Source of the DNA: Hyphomonas sp.
Lineage (GTDB): Bacteria > Pseudomonadota > Alphaproteobacteria > Caulobacterales > Hyphomonadaceae
Reading direction: 5' to 3'
Length of the DNA: 64,000 bases
Assembly (NCBI GenBank): GCA_017792365.1
Contig: CP051229.1
Location: 1,984,001-2,048,000, forward strand
Shown: positions 34,831 to 44,540 of the stretch, piece after piece
How positions within the stretch are numbered: the first letter of the stretch is position 1
Layout: each line of letters opens with the position of its first letter
Position numbers and translations under genes: made by a program
Notes under the pieces: generated by a model
Databases searched by the model: none
The model's input: the letters and a program-made list of their open reading frames with translations, nothing else
What the model was told of the DNA's origin: nothing

Positions 34831-35714
34831 CGGTGCGTTTCGTCGGGAAAGCTGATGGATAATCGCATCCACATGTCGAGCGTCTCACCGGGTTGCAGGA
34901 CCGCGAGCCCGCTCTCGTCCGGCAACCGGTTCAGCGCGTCAGGCATAGCGCTCTGCGGCTCAACGCAGAAAAACCGGCCGGTCGATGGCGTATAGATCTG
35001 CAGGTGCGTAAGCCCGGGCGATCCCTCGAGACGAAGCGTGTGCGATGGCCAGATCAGGTCCGCCCGCCCGTCCCAGTCGGTGAAGCAGTGATCGAGCTCC
35101 ATGTCGCCCACCGGCAAACCCTCGGCCAGCCGATCACAGGCATAGCTGGCGCGCCATGCGTTCGGAATCTTTCGCTCGTCGCAGAGCCACGCGCCGCCAA
35201 CGTTCGCGCGGATCGCCCCGCCATGCGCCGGGAAGAAGGGATGAAAGCCGCCACAGGCAGGCATCGGCCCCGCCCCGGTATTCTGCACCGTCAGCTCAAC
35301 CCGAACCGCATCGCCCGACAGGCAGTACCGGCGCAGCGCGGTATACCGAAACGGCCAACCCGAACGCCCGTCGCACCGGTCCTCAACCACCAGCTCGTCA
35401 GCCGACTGGTCGACCACCTCCCAGGCGCGATGCCAGCCAATCCCATGAAGCGCACGCTCGGCATGCGCCGCGCCAGCGTCGAGCTCAACGCGCTCGCCCT
35501 CCCACATAAACCGACCTTCGGCCACCCGATTGACCCACGGGACCATCGGAAACTCTCCGAGATCTCCCGCGTGCGCAGATACAGCCGCAGGGTGCTCAGC
35601 GGCTCTCAGAACCTGTTGTCCGGCGAGGGTCAGATTCACGATGGCGCTTCCCGACCGGGGAGCTACAACGAGGGTGGACTGGCCGTTGCTCAACCGAATG
35701 AATTCCATGGCCAC
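34827..35714 (-). CDS. galM: Aldose 1-epimerase (galactose mutarotase)
   Basis: A 295-residue aldose 1-epimerase-family protein that interconverts alpha and beta anomers of galactose, preparing substrate for GalK. Visible blocks include GEFPMVPWVNRVAEG, ALHGIGWHRAW (catalytic His region), CGGFHPFFPAHGG (second His) and the C-terminal FCVEPQSAMPDALN with the catalytic Glu. No signal peptide. It lies tail to tail with the symporter and head to head with the alpha-galactosidase, 50 bp away. Confidence 0.88.
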   Translation of the reverse strand: MAMEFIRLSNGQSTLVVAPRSGSAIVNLTLAGQQVLRAAEHPAAVSAHAGDLGEFPMVPWVNRVAEGRFMWEGERVELDAGAAHAERALHGIGWHRAWEVVDQSADELVVEDRCDGRSGWPFRYTALRRYCLSGDAVRVELTVQNTGAGPMPACGGFHPFFPAHGGAIRANVGGAWLCDERKIPNAWRASYACDRLAEGLPVGDMELDHCFTDWDGRADLIWPSHTLRLEGSPGLTHLQIYTPSTGRFFCVEPQSAMPDALNRLPDESGLAVLQPGETLDMWMRLSISFPDETHR

Positions 35715-35764
35715 GCCGCATCATCCCTGTTTGCCCTGGGCCGAAAGCAGTAATCGAGTTCACC

Positions 35765-37885
35765 TTGCAACGCCATGAACGCATCGACAGTGAGCGCCTG
35801 ACGTTGGTTCTCGCCGCAGACGGGACCCGGCCGCCAACGCTCATGTATTTCGGCAAGCGATTGCCTGATGCACAGGATCTCACAGAGCTTGAGACGACGC
35901 AGGCGATTGGCTGGCGCGAGTCCACGCCTGACGTACAACCGCCCCAGACCATCCTGCCGACGAACGGCTGGGGTTGGATGGGCGAAGCCGCCGTCCGCGT
36001 GCATGCGGCGGAGGCGCCCGCGCCGATCCGGTGGTCATCCTGCGAGATGCAACGCCACGACAATGAGATCGAAATTGCGCTTCGCGCAGACGTCCCGGGC
36101 GTCCTCGTCAACCTCAACTGGGCGCTCGACGCAAAGACCGGCATATTGAGCGCGCGCGCAACGATCGAGAACACTGGCAAGAAACCGTTGCACCTGAGCC
36201 AGCTCGTATCGCTTTACCTGCCCGTTTCGCCGCAGATGTCGGAGATACTCGCCTTCGAAGGTGATTGGTCACGCGAACTGCAACCGTCCCGCTTCGCCGC
36301 TCCGCCCGGGCTGTGGCGACGGGTTAACCGCACGGGTCGCACAGGGTTCGCAGGCTCGACATTCCTGACCCTCGAACCGGATGCAGGAGACTTCTCCGGC
36401 GCCGTGACCGCGATCCATCTTGCATGGAGCGGCAATCACGAGCTGACCGTCGAGACACTGCCGGACGGACGCCGCGCGATGATCGCTTCGGCGCTGCTGG
36501 ACGACGGCGAAGTCATCCTGGCGCCGGGCGAGACATTGGCCGCCCCAAGCGCCTACGTCTGCAGAAGTCTGGACGGCTTCAACGGAGTTTCGGACGCCTT
36601 CCACCCCTTCGTCCGTGACAACATTCTGCCAGCCACAGCCCATGGCGCGCGCAGGGTCCATTTCAACAGCTGGGAGTCCGTCGGCTTCGAATTCAACGAA
36701 GCCGAACTGCTCGACCTTGCCGATTGCTGCGCCGCCATCGGCGTCGAACGGTTCGTCCTCGACGACGGCTGGTTCAAGGGGCGCCGCAACGACACGACGT
36801 CACTGGGCGACTGGAGCGTGGATGCAGGCCTGTTTCCCAATGGACTCCATCCGCTGATCAAGCGCGTGCACGACCGCGGAATGGACTTCGGCCTCTGGGT
36901 CGAACCTGAAATGGTCAGCCCCGACAGTGATCTCTACCGGGAACACCCCGACTGGTGCATCCACGCGCCCGGCGACCATCGTCCAACCATGCGCAATCAG
37001 CTCTGGCTCGACATCGCCCGCGACGACGTGCGCGTGCACCTCTTCAACCAGCTCGACACATTGCTGCGCACGTACGACATCGCCTACCTGAAATGGGACT
37101 GTAATCGGTTCCAGTTTCCGGCGATGGCCGCCGGCCGCCCCGGCTCTTCAGCGACCGTCAAGGCGACCTACGATCTGCTCGACCGCCTGAAGGACGCGCA
37201 CCCGAACACCGAGATCGAATCCTGCGCCAGCGGCGGCGCACGCATCGATCTTGAGATACTCAAGCGAACCTCGCGCGTATGGCCAAGCGATACGACCGAC
37301 GCGATCGAACGTCTGCGCATCCAGCGATGGAACGGCTTGGTTCTGCCGCCCGAAATCCTCGGCGCCCATGTCGGACCCTACCCCAACCCGATCACCGGTC
37401 GAAAGCTCGGCATGGATTTCCGAGCCCGCGTCGCGATGTTCGGGCACATGGGAGTCGAAGTGGATCCCCGCACCCTCAGCGATCAGGAGCGCTCATCCCT
37501 GACGCACCACATCGCGCTCTACAAGCAGCATCGCAACCTGATCCACAGCGGACGGATGATCTTCTGGGCGCTGCCCGACGGCGGCGATGCGCGCGCGGTC
37601 ATCAGCAATGATCGCACCGAAGCGCTGGTGCTGGCCGGCCAGACCGCAGTCGCCGAGAATGGGCTCAGCGCGCCTTTGACCATCCCGGGCCTCAATAGCG
37701 CGGCGACCTATCGCGTCCGCCTCGTCGAGCCGTGGCCGGCAGTGGTCGCGCGCCGTACAGAGCACCTGACAGGCCTGAAAGACGGTCTCACATTCAGCGG
37801 CGCCGCGCTGACCAGCGTAGGCCTCCGCCTGCCGCTATCGGACCCCGAGACCGCGTGGCTCATCCACGTCCAGCGCGTCGGCTAG
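35765..37885 (+). CDS. Alpha-galactosidase, GH36
   Basis: A 706-residue GH36 alpha-galactosidase that releases terminal alpha-linked galactose. The N-terminal beta-supersandwich leads to the barrel with FNSWESVGFEF and VLDDGWFKGRRND, then GLWVEPEMVSPDS, the nucleophile in LKWDCNRF (Asp about 445) and the acid/base in WPSDTTDA (Asp about 509). No signal sequence is seen, so it acts on imported oligosaccharides. The start used is TTG 35765; its ribosome site is weak and the true start could differ slightly. It is convergent with the GH42 gene, with a CTAG overlap. Confidence 0.93.
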   Translation: MQRHERIDSERLTLVLAADGTRPPTLMYFGKRLPDAQDLTELETTQAIGWRESTPDVQPPQTILPTNGWGWMGEAAVRVHAAEAPAPIRWSSCEMQRHDNEIEIALRADVPGVLVNLNWALDAKTGILSARATIENTGKKPLHLSQLVSLYLPVSPQMSEILAFEGDWSRELQPSRFAAPPGLWRRVNRTGRTGFAGSTFLTLEPDAGDFSGAVTAIHLAWSGNHELTVETLPDGRRAMIASALLDDGEVILAPGETLAAPSAYVCRSLDGFNGVSDAFHPFVRDNILPATAHGARRVHFNSWESVGFEFNEAELLDLADCCAAIGVERFVLDDGWFKGRRNDTTSLGDWSVDAGLFPNGLHPLIKRVHDRGMDFGLWVEPEMVSPDSDLYREHPDWCIHAPGDHRPTMRNQLWLDIARDDVRVHLFNQLDTLLRTYDIAYLKWDCNRFQFPAMAAGRPGSSATVKATYDLLDRLKDAHPNTEIESCASGGARIDLEILKRTSRVWPSDTTDAIERLRIQRWNGLVLPPEILGAHVGPYPNPITGRKLGMDFRARVAMFGHMGVEVDPRTLSDQERSSLTHHIALYKQHRNLIHSGRMIFWALPDGGDARAVISNDRTEALVLAGQTAVAENGLSAPLTIPGLNSAATYRVRLVEPWPAVVARRTEHLTGLKDGLTFSGAALTSVGLRLPLSDPETAWLIHVQRVG

Positions 37886-39819
37886 GATGCGCGCCAGGCA
37901 GCAACCCCGCCCGGCTCCAGCTGCGTCCCACCCAGCACGAAATCGAACCCGGCTGCCTCCGCAAGGTGGTCGACCAGGTCCGCCGCCTCCGGCGCATAGT
38001 TGAACGCGAACTGCAGATCACCGCAGCGACGCAGCCTGAGCCCGTCTGGAAGCGGCCGGACGGCAAGACCCGCCCGCGATGCTGCATCGGTAAGCGCCGC
38101 CTCGAGCAGGCCCTCATCCGGCCACGTCGCCAGATACTGAACCCGCCCCGTATCGAACCAGAGCCCATGTCCGCTGTCTGTGCTGGCGCGCGGCGCAAGA
38201 TCCGTCTCGACATGCTCCAGCCACCGCGTGGCGGGAAACGCTCCCGGTTCACTCCAGCCCGCGCGCAGGCTTTCCACACGCGAAACACGTAAGGGGATGA
38301 GCGCATGCAGCAGCCCCGGCGGCAGGTCGGCCGGAATGTGCATCGCTTCTGTGCGCGAGCCGGTGCGCGGCCCGAACACGACCTGCGCATCGCCTGCGCC
38401 CAGCTTGTCGACAAGCTGCTGACTCACGATCGGCAGGCTCGGCGCTAGGATCAGCTGGTAGTCCGCAAGATCAGCATCCGGACTGACCACATCAACGTCG
38501 AGCCCGAGCCTCCGCGCTGCGGCGTAGAATTCGAGCACCAGATCAAAATAGCCAAAGTCCCGGCCCTGCGGCTGCGTTTCCAGCAGCCATTGCGCTACAT
38601 AGTCAAAGAGCAAGGCAACCCTTCCGCGCCCCGTCGTCTGCTCGCCCAACAGCTCCAACTCGCTGGCGACCTGCGCGACTTCCCGCGCCGCAGGCGCATC
38701 CGATCCGTCAGGCCGCAACAGGCCTGCATGCATCTGTTCCTGTGCAAACGGCGCCTGCCGCCAGCGGAAATAGGAGACCACTTCAGCGCCATGCGCATAG
38801 GCTTCCAGCGTCCACGTCCGCACCATTCCTGGCAACGGCGCAGGATTCCATGGCGCCCAGTTCACCGGCCCCGGCTGCTGCTCCATAACCCACCATCTGC
38901 CAGCCCCTACGCCGCGATAAAGATCGTGATGAAACGCCGTGAAATCCGGATGACCCTGCCTCATGAACCGGGACTTTACATCGTCGCTCCAGTTCCCCTG
39001 CTCAAGGAAGCCAAGCGGATAGGAATCCCACGTCGCGACATCGAGATCCTTCGCGACATCGAAATGATCAAAGCCCGTCGAGACGCCCATATAATTATGG
39101 AGAATGTCGCGCCCGGGAGAACACTGGCGAAGGATCTCCACCTGCGCGCGATTGAACGATCTGACCTCATCGGAGGCGAACCGGCGGAAATCGAGAATGT
39201 GGCTCGGCGAGCCCTCTGTCACAGCGCGCAGCGGCGGATCCACCTCATCGAATGAGCGATATTCCTGGCTCCAGAACACGCCGCCCCACGCCGTGTTGAG
39301 GCTTGCAATCTCCTTGTACCTGTCTTCGAGCCAGGACCGGAACGCCCTCGCCGCCTCCGGCGAGTAGGACACCACCGTATCGTGGCAGCCATATTCATTG
39401 TCGGTCTGCCACGCCGCGACGGCCGGATGTCGCCCATAGCGCTCGCCCACGGCGCGCGTGATCCGCTCGGATTCCGCCCGATATGTCCGGCCCGAAAAGC
39501 AGTAATGCCTGCGCGACCCAAATCGGCGCGGCCGACCGTCGACATCATGCGCGAGAATGTCGGGATGCCGGTCGATCAGCCATTTCGGCGGCGTGGCGGT
39601 AGGCGTGCACATCACGATGTCCAGGCCGGCTTTGGCGAGAACCTCGATCGCGCGGTCCAGCCACGCCCAGTCGAACCGCCCCGGATCCGGCTCGATCCGG
39701 CTCCAGGCAAACTCCCCGATGCGGACCCGGCTGATGCCCATCGCGCGCATGCGCCGGGCATTTTCGACCCACTCCCCCTCGGGCCAGTGTTCGGGATAAT
39801 AACAGACGCCGAGCTTCAC
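37882..39819 (-). CDS. Beta-galactosidase, GH42
   Basis: A 645-residue GH42 beta-galactosidase. It begins MKLGVCYYPEHWPEGEW, classic for the family. The acid/base is in WQTDNEYGCH (Glu 142) and the nucleophile in WWVMEQQPGPVNW (Glu 313). A trimerisation domain and a C-terminal beta domain follow. It has no signal peptide and is cytosolic. It is divergent from galK across 52 bp, so the two may share a compact promoter region. It hydrolyses beta-galactosides, supplying galactose to GalK and GalT. Confidence 0.94.
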   Translation of the reverse strand: MKLGVCYYPEHWPEGEWVENARRMRAMGISRVRIGEFAWSRIEPDPGRFDWAWLDRAIEVLAKAGLDIVMCTPTATPPKWLIDRHPDILAHDVDGRPRRFGSRRHYCFSGRTYRAESERITRAVGERYGRHPAVAAWQTDNEYGCHDTVVSYSPEAARAFRSWLEDRYKEIASLNTAWGGVFWSQEYRSFDEVDPPLRAVTEGSPSHILDFRRFASDEVRSFNRAQVEILRQCSPGRDILHNYMGVSTGFDHFDVAKDLDVATWDSYPLGFLEQGNWSDDVKSRFMRQGHPDFTAFHHDLYRGVGAGRWWVMEQQPGPVNWAPWNPAPLPGMVRTWTLEAYAHGAEVVSYFRWRQAPFAQEQMHAGLLRPDGSDAPAAREVAQVASELELLGEQTTGRGRVALLFDYVAQWLLETQPQGRDFGYFDLVLEFYAAARRLGLDVDVVSPDADLADYQLILAPSLPIVSQQLVDKLGAGDAQVVFGPRTGSRTEAMHIPADLPPGLLHALIPLRVSRVESLRAGWSEPGAFPATRWLEHVETDLAPRASTDSGHGLWFDTGRVQYLATWPDEGLLEAALTDAASRAGLAVRPLPDGLRLRRCGDLQFAFNYAPEAADLVDHLAEAAGFDFVLGGTQLEPGGVAAWRAS

Positions 39820-39871
39820 GCAGCAAGGTTCCTTTCACCAGATGAACGAGTCGTACTAGAGCTGTTCGCGA

Positions 39872-41026
39872 ATGGACACAAAAGCAGATATTCATCCGCC
39901 CGCTCAGCTGATCCGTCAGGTCGAGAAGGCTTTCAAGGAGCGCTTCGACGGCGCCCCGAGGCTGTTCTCGGCGCCCGGCCGCATCAACATCGTCGGCGAG
40001 CACACGGACTATTCCGAGGGCTGGGTTCTACCGGCAGCCATCGACCGTTTCTGTGTCACGGCGATCCGGCCGAACCAGTCTGGCGCCATCCGCGTGCTCT
40101 CGCTGAACCACGGCGAGGTCAGCCTCCCCCGCCAGTTCGAAAGGCGCGGCGACTGGGCAGACTATCCGGCAGGCGTCTCAGCCGTGCTGACGACCGCCGG
40201 CGTCGACATCCCGGGCTGCGATGTGGTGATCGGCAGCGATGTCCCGGAAGGCGCCGGCGTCAGTTCCTCCGCCGCGCTCGAAGTCTCGTTCGCAGCAGCG
40301 CTGCTTGGCGCAGCCGGGCATGACGCGACCCCGTTCCAGATCGCCCGCTGGTGCCAGCGCGCTGAGAACGATTACGTCGGAATGCCGTGCGGGATCATGG
40401 ATCAGTACATCTCCGCACAGGGCGCGGCTGGTCATGCGCTGCAGATCGACTGTCGCTCGCTCTCCCATACCGCCATCGAGATCCCGCCCGGGCTCGCATT
40501 CCTGGTCATCGACAGCCTCGTCCGCCACCAGCTTGTCGACGGCGGCTATGCCGCGCGACGGGCAGACTGCGAAACCGCCGCGCGCACCCTCGGCGTCACC
40601 GTCCTGCGTGACGCCGATATCGATATGGTGACATCCGGCGATCTCGACGAACGTGTCCGCAAGCGCGCCCTTCATGTCGTGCAGGAAAACGCGCGCGTGT
40701 TCGAGACAGGCGATGCCCTCCGACGCAACGAGCCCGCCCTTGCCGGTGACCTGATGAACCAGTCCCACGAAAGCCTGCAGACCCTGTTCGAGGTCACCTG
40801 CCCCGAAACCGACGCCCTCGCTGCGGAAGCGAGGCAGCTCGAGGGCGTCTATGGCGCGCGGCAGATGGGCGGCGGCTTCGGCGGCGCCGTGCTGGCTCTG
40901 GTCGACGCCCCATCCGCCCACACTGCACAGGAAGAGATTGTGCGCCGGTATGAATCTGCGGCGGGCGTTCGCACCAGCGGCTTCGTCTGCCGGATCGCCG
41001 GCGGCGTCAGGGAGTTGAGCCATTGA
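39872..41026 (+). CDS. galK: Galactokinase
   Basis: A 384-residue GHMP kinase that makes galactose-1-phosphate. Motif 1 is GRINIVGEHTDYSEG, motif 2 is PEGAGVSSSAALEVSFAAALL (the ATP loop), and motif 3 is QMGGGFGGAVLALV. These identify galactokinase and not a related GHMP enzyme. The ATG at 39872 has only a weak ribosome site. Its TGA overlaps the TTG start of galT. Confidence 0.95.
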   Translation: MDTKADIHPPAQLIRQVEKAFKERFDGAPRLFSAPGRINIVGEHTDYSEGWVLPAAIDRFCVTAIRPNQSGAIRVLSLNHGEVSLPRQFERRGDWADYPAGVSAVLTTAGVDIPGCDVVIGSDVPEGAGVSSSAALEVSFAAALLGAAGHDATPFQIARWCQRAENDYVGMPCGIMDQYISAQGAAGHALQIDCRSLSHTAIEIPPGLAFLVIDSLVRHQLVDGGYAARRADCETAARTLGVTVLRDADIDMVTSGDLDERVRKRALHVVQENARVFETGDALRRNEPALAGDLMNQSHESLQTLFEVTCPETDALAAEARQLEGVYGARQMGGGFGGAVLALVDAPSAHTAQEEIVRRYESAAGVRTSGFVCRIAGGVRELSH

Positions 41027-42030
41027 CCGACCAGGCGCCGCACAAACGCAAGAACCTGCTGACCGGCGACTGGGTGCTGGTGTCGCCGCACCGGCTGCAG
41101 CGGCCATGGCAGGGTGAGGCCTCCAAAGCGGCCGCGACGCCCGCAATATCCTACGATCCCGACTGCTACCTCTGCCCCGGCAACAAGCGCGCCGGCGGCC
41201 AGTCCAACCCGGCCTATTCCGGCGTTTATGTCTTCGACAACGACTACCCGGCTCTCCTGCCCGAAGCAGGACAACCATCGGAAGACCCCCTGCTGGTCGC
41301 AGAGCCTGAAACGGGTGTCTGCCGGGTCATCTGCTATTCGCCCGACCACTCACGCACGATGTCGCAGATGTCCGCCGAAGAAATCACGGCGGTGGTCGAA
41401 GTCTGGGGCGAACAGTATGCGAGCCTCGCATCCAACCCCGACATTGCAGCCGTGACGATATTCGAGAACCGCGGCGCAATGATGGGCGCCAGCAATCCCC
41501 ACCCCCACGGACAGCTCTGGGCGACCAGCACTACGCCGCCCGAACTCGCCCGCGAGTGCGATCAACAGGCGGCGCATTTTGAGCAGACAGGCCGCTACCT
41601 CCTGCTCGACTACCTGGACCGTGAAGAAAAAGCCGACGAACGCATCGTCTGCGCCACAGAGCACTTCGTTGCGCTGGTCCCGTTCTGGGCTGCATGGCCG
41701 TTCGAGACCATCGTGCTGCCGCGCCGAGCAGTCGGAAACCTGGCGGACCTCAACGCCTCAGAACAGAAATCTCTCGCCAAACTGCTCGGCGACCTCACGC
41801 GCGCGTATGACCGGCTATTTGATACCTCATTCCCGTACACGATGGGCTGGCACCAGCAACCCGTTCGCGAGAGCGCAGAGGGGTTCCTGCTGCACGCGCA
41901 TTTCTATCCGCCGCTCCTGCGGTCCGCCACCGTCCGCAAGCACATGGTGGGCTTCGAAATGCTCGCAATGCCGCAGCGGGACATAACGCCGGAAACCGCA
42001 GCCGAGCGCCTGCGCGCAGTATCGACCTGA
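41023..42030 (+). CDS. galT: Galactose-1-phosphate uridylyltransferase
   Basis: A 335-residue uridylyltransferase that exchanges UMP between UDP-glucose and galactose-1-phosphate. The active-site motif NPHPHGQ is at 159-165, with the nucleophilic His about 162. The zinc-site region CYLCPGNKRA is near residue 48, and HAHFYPPLLR is near the C-terminus. The start TTG 41023 overlaps the galK stop and has GGGAG upstream. No galE (UDP-galactose epimerase) is seen in the window, so it must be encoded elsewhere. Confidence 0.95.
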   Translation: MTDQAPHKRKNLLTGDWVLVSPHRLQRPWQGEASKAAATPAISYDPDCYLCPGNKRAGGQSNPAYSGVYVFDNDYPALLPEAGQPSEDPLLVAEPETGVCRVICYSPDHSRTMSQMSAEEITAVVEVWGEQYASLASNPDIAAVTIFENRGAMMGASNPHPHGQLWATSTTPPELARECDQQAAHFEQTGRYLLLDYLDREEKADERIVCATEHFVALVPFWAAWPFETIVLPRRAVGNLADLNASEQKSLAKLLGDLTRAYDRLFDTSFPYTMGWHQQPVRESAEGFLLHAHFYPPLLRSATVRKHMVGFEMLAMPQRDITPETAAERLRAVST

Positions 42031-42207
42031 AGCACGCTGATCCGCCGGGAACGTCGGGTCCGTCTACCTTGCGGTCCCCTTGCACCTGCCTCCGCCATCA
42101 ATGCACGCGATTGCCCGCCTCACGGCGCTGGCGCTTCGGGCAATTAGGCGCCAGAGTTTGGCCAAGCGCACAAGAAGGCGCAGTGAAATGTCAGGGTGGA
42201 GACGGCG

Positions 42208-43938
42208 ATGACAGATCTCGCCAGCAAGTCGCGTGAAGAGCGCACGTTCGACGCAATCGTGGTCGGCAGCGGCATCAGCGGCGGATGGGCCGCAAAGGAA
42301 TTGTGCGAGAAAGGCCTCAAGACGCTGGTTCTGGAGCGTGGGCCTCAGGTCAAGCACGGAACTGACTACAAGACGTTCGGACACAATCCGTGGGACTTCC
42401 GCTTTCCCGGCGGCCGCGTGCCCCAGGAGGAGATCGATCGCCACTACCCCAAGCAAAGCCGCACCGGCTACACGATCAACGACGCGTGGAAGCACTGGTT
42501 CGTAAAGGACGACGAACACCCCTACACCGAGGTCAGCCGTTTCGACTGGATGCGCGGCTATCAGGTCGGCGGACGGTCAATCACCTGGGGCCGTCAGAGC
42601 TATCGCCACTCCCCGATGGATTTCGAAGCCAACGCCCGCGAGGGCGTCGGGGTCGACTGGCCGATCCGCTATGAGGATCTGGCGCCCTGGTATGACCACG
42701 TCGAAAGCTGGATCGGCGTCAGCGGTCGCGAAGAAGGCCTCGCGCACCTGCCCGACGGGAAGTTCCAGCCGCCAATGGCGTTCAACGTCGTCGAGACCAC
42801 GCTGAAGGAGAAGGTCGAGGCGAGATTCCCGGAACGCCGCATAACCATCGGCCGAACGGCGCACCTCACGAAACCGACCGACGAACAGGTAAAGCTCGGC
42901 CGCGGCCAGTGCCAGAACCGCAACCTCTGCATGCGCGGCTGCGCCTTCGGGGCCTATTTCAGCTCCAACGGATCGACCCTCATAGCCGCCGACCACACCG
43001 GCAACATGACCCTCCAGCCGGATGCGGTCGTCACCGAAATCATCTTCGATCCGGAGACCAGCCGCGCCACCGGCGTCCGCGTGCTCGACGCCGAAACCGG
43101 CGATCGCGTCGAAGTCTACGCCAAGGTCATCTTCCTGTGCGCGTCGACCCTCAACTCCGCATGGATCATGATGCACTCGGTGTCAGACCGTTTCCCGAAC
43201 GGCTTCGGCAACGATTCCGGCCAGCTCGGCCGCAACATTATGGACCACCATTTCCTTGTCGGCGCGCAGGCCGAAGTCGAGGGCTTCGAAGACCGCTACT
43301 ATTCCGGCCGCAGGCCGAACGGCATCTACATCCCGCGCTTCAGGAACCTCGGCGACGACGAGACGAAAAAGGACTTCCTGCGCGGCTACGGCTATCAGGG
43401 CGGCGCAAGCCGCGAAGGCTGGCAACGGCTGGTCGCCGAACTCGGCTTCGGCGCAGGCATGAAGGAAAAGCTCCAGGACCCCGGCGCATGGACGATCGGC
43501 ATCACCGGCTTCGGCGAGATGCTCCCCTACGAGGACAACACGATCAGCCTCAACCATGAAGTGCGCGACATCCACGGCCTGCCGACGCTGACCATGGACG
43601 TCACCATCCGCGACAACGAACTCGCCATGCGCAAGGACATGCAGGAAGCGGGCGTCGAGATGCTCGAGGCCGCCGGCTTCCAAAACGTCCGCGGTTACGA
43701 ACGCCCCTACGCGCCGGGCCTCGGCATCCATGAAATGGGCGCGGCAAGAATGGGCAGGGATCCCAACACTTCGGTCCTCAATGGCTGGTGCCAGGTTCAC
43801 GCCAGTCCCAACGTCTACGTCACCGACGGATCGGCAATGACGTCCGCATCCTGCGTGAACCCGTCCCTGACCTACATGGCGCTGACCGCGCGCGCAGCCG
43901 ACCACGCCGTGACCCAGCTGAAGAGAGGTGAGCTATGA
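42208..43938 (+). CDS. GMC-family FAD dehydrogenase, catalytic subunit (first copy)
   Basis: A 576-residue GMC oxidoreductase like the catalytic subunit of gluconate, glucose or glucoside-3 dehydrogenases. The FAD-binding motif VVGSGISGGWAA starts near residue 18. A C-x5-C-x3-C motif (Cys 235, 241, 245) matches the [3Fe-4S] site of FAD glucose dehydrogenase. The catalytic region has IHEMGAARMG (His) and CVNPSLTYMAL (Asn). There is no own signal, so it is probably exported by hitch-hiking on the Tat signal of the next gene, coupled by an ATGA overlap. The ATG 42208 has GGAG upstream. The substrate is likely a sugar or glycoside. Confidence 0.88.
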   Translation: MTDLASKSREERTFDAIVVGSGISGGWAAKELCEKGLKTLVLERGPQVKHGTDYKTFGHNPWDFRFPGGRVPQEEIDRHYPKQSRTGYTINDAWKHWFVKDDEHPYTEVSRFDWMRGYQVGGRSITWGRQSYRHSPMDFEANAREGVGVDWPIRYEDLAPWYDHVESWIGVSGREEGLAHLPDGKFQPPMAFNVVETTLKEKVEARFPERRITIGRTAHLTKPTDEQVKLGRGQCQNRNLCMRGCAFGAYFSSNGSTLIAADHTGNMTLQPDAVVTEIIFDPETSRATGVRVLDAETGDRVEVYAKVIFLCASTLNSAWIMMHSVSDRFPNGFGNDSGQLGRNIMDHHFLVGAQAEVEGFEDRYYSGRRPNGIYIPRFRNLGDDETKKDFLRGYGYQGGASREGWQRLVAELGFGAGMKEKLQDPGAWTIGITGFGEMLPYEDNTISLNHEVRDIHGLPTLTMDVTIRDNELAMRKDMQEAGVEMLEAAGFQNVRGYERPYAPGLGIHEMGAARMGRDPNTSVLNGWCQVHASPNVYVTDGSAMTSASCVNPSLTYMALTARAADHAVTQLKRGEL

Positions 43939-44531
43939 TTGATCGCCGCGAACTGCTCCAGCGCGCCGCCGCCATGCTGGGCGGCGCCGTCTCCGCCAGC
44001 GCAGCTGCAGGCGTCCTCGCCGGCTGCGTCGCCACGCCCCCGGTCGAAGGCGACACCCCGGATTATTCCTGGTTCACGCCAACCGAAGCCGCGACCATGA
44101 CGGCGCTCGCCGCCCGCATCATCCCCGCCACCGACACTCTGGGCGCGGTGGAGGTCGGCGCGGTCCCCTACATCGACAACATGATGGCGAACTACCACGA
44201 GCCACAGGAACGCCAGATCCTACGCGAAGGCCTCGCGCGCATCGATCGCGAATCGCAGGCGGCGCACCAGCGGCCATTCGCCGCCCTGACCGAAGACCAG
44301 CAGGTACAGCTTATGACAGGCTGGGACGAAGAAGCCTACGCCCAGAGCCAGAGCGACATCGGCAAGTCCGATCCGCCGCGCCACTTCTTCCGCATGACGA
44401 AAGAGCTCACGACGCTCGCCTTCTTCACTTCGGAATACGGCGCAACCGAATTCCTTCAGTACAAGGCCGTACCCGGCGAATGGCGCGCCGACGTGCCCTA
44501 TTCCGAGATCGGCCGCGCCTGGGCGACCTGA
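43935..44531 (+). CDS. Gluconate 2-dehydrogenase subunit 3 family protein (first copy)
   Basis: A 198-residue partner subunit of GMC dehydrogenases. It has a Tat motif (MIDRRELLQRAAAM) and a lipobox (VLAGC, Cys 31), followed by the family core WFTPTEAATMTALAARIIPATDT and the C-terminal FFTSEYGATEFLQY. Its role is to carry the cofactor-loaded catalytic subunit through the Tat pathway and hold it at the membrane. It overlaps the GMC gene by four bases. No cytochrome c subunit gene follows. Confidence 0.9.
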   Translation: MIDRRELLQRAAAMLGGAVSASAAAGVLAGCVATPPVEGDTPDYSWFTPTEAATMTALAARIIPATDTLGAVEVGAVPYIDNMMANYHEPQERQILREGLARIDRESQAAHQRPFAALTEDQQVQLMTGWDEEAYAQSQSDIGKSDPPRHFFRMTKELTTLAFFTSEYGATEFLQYKAVPGEWRADVPYSEIGRAWAT

Positions 44532-44540
44532 AGCCTGCGC

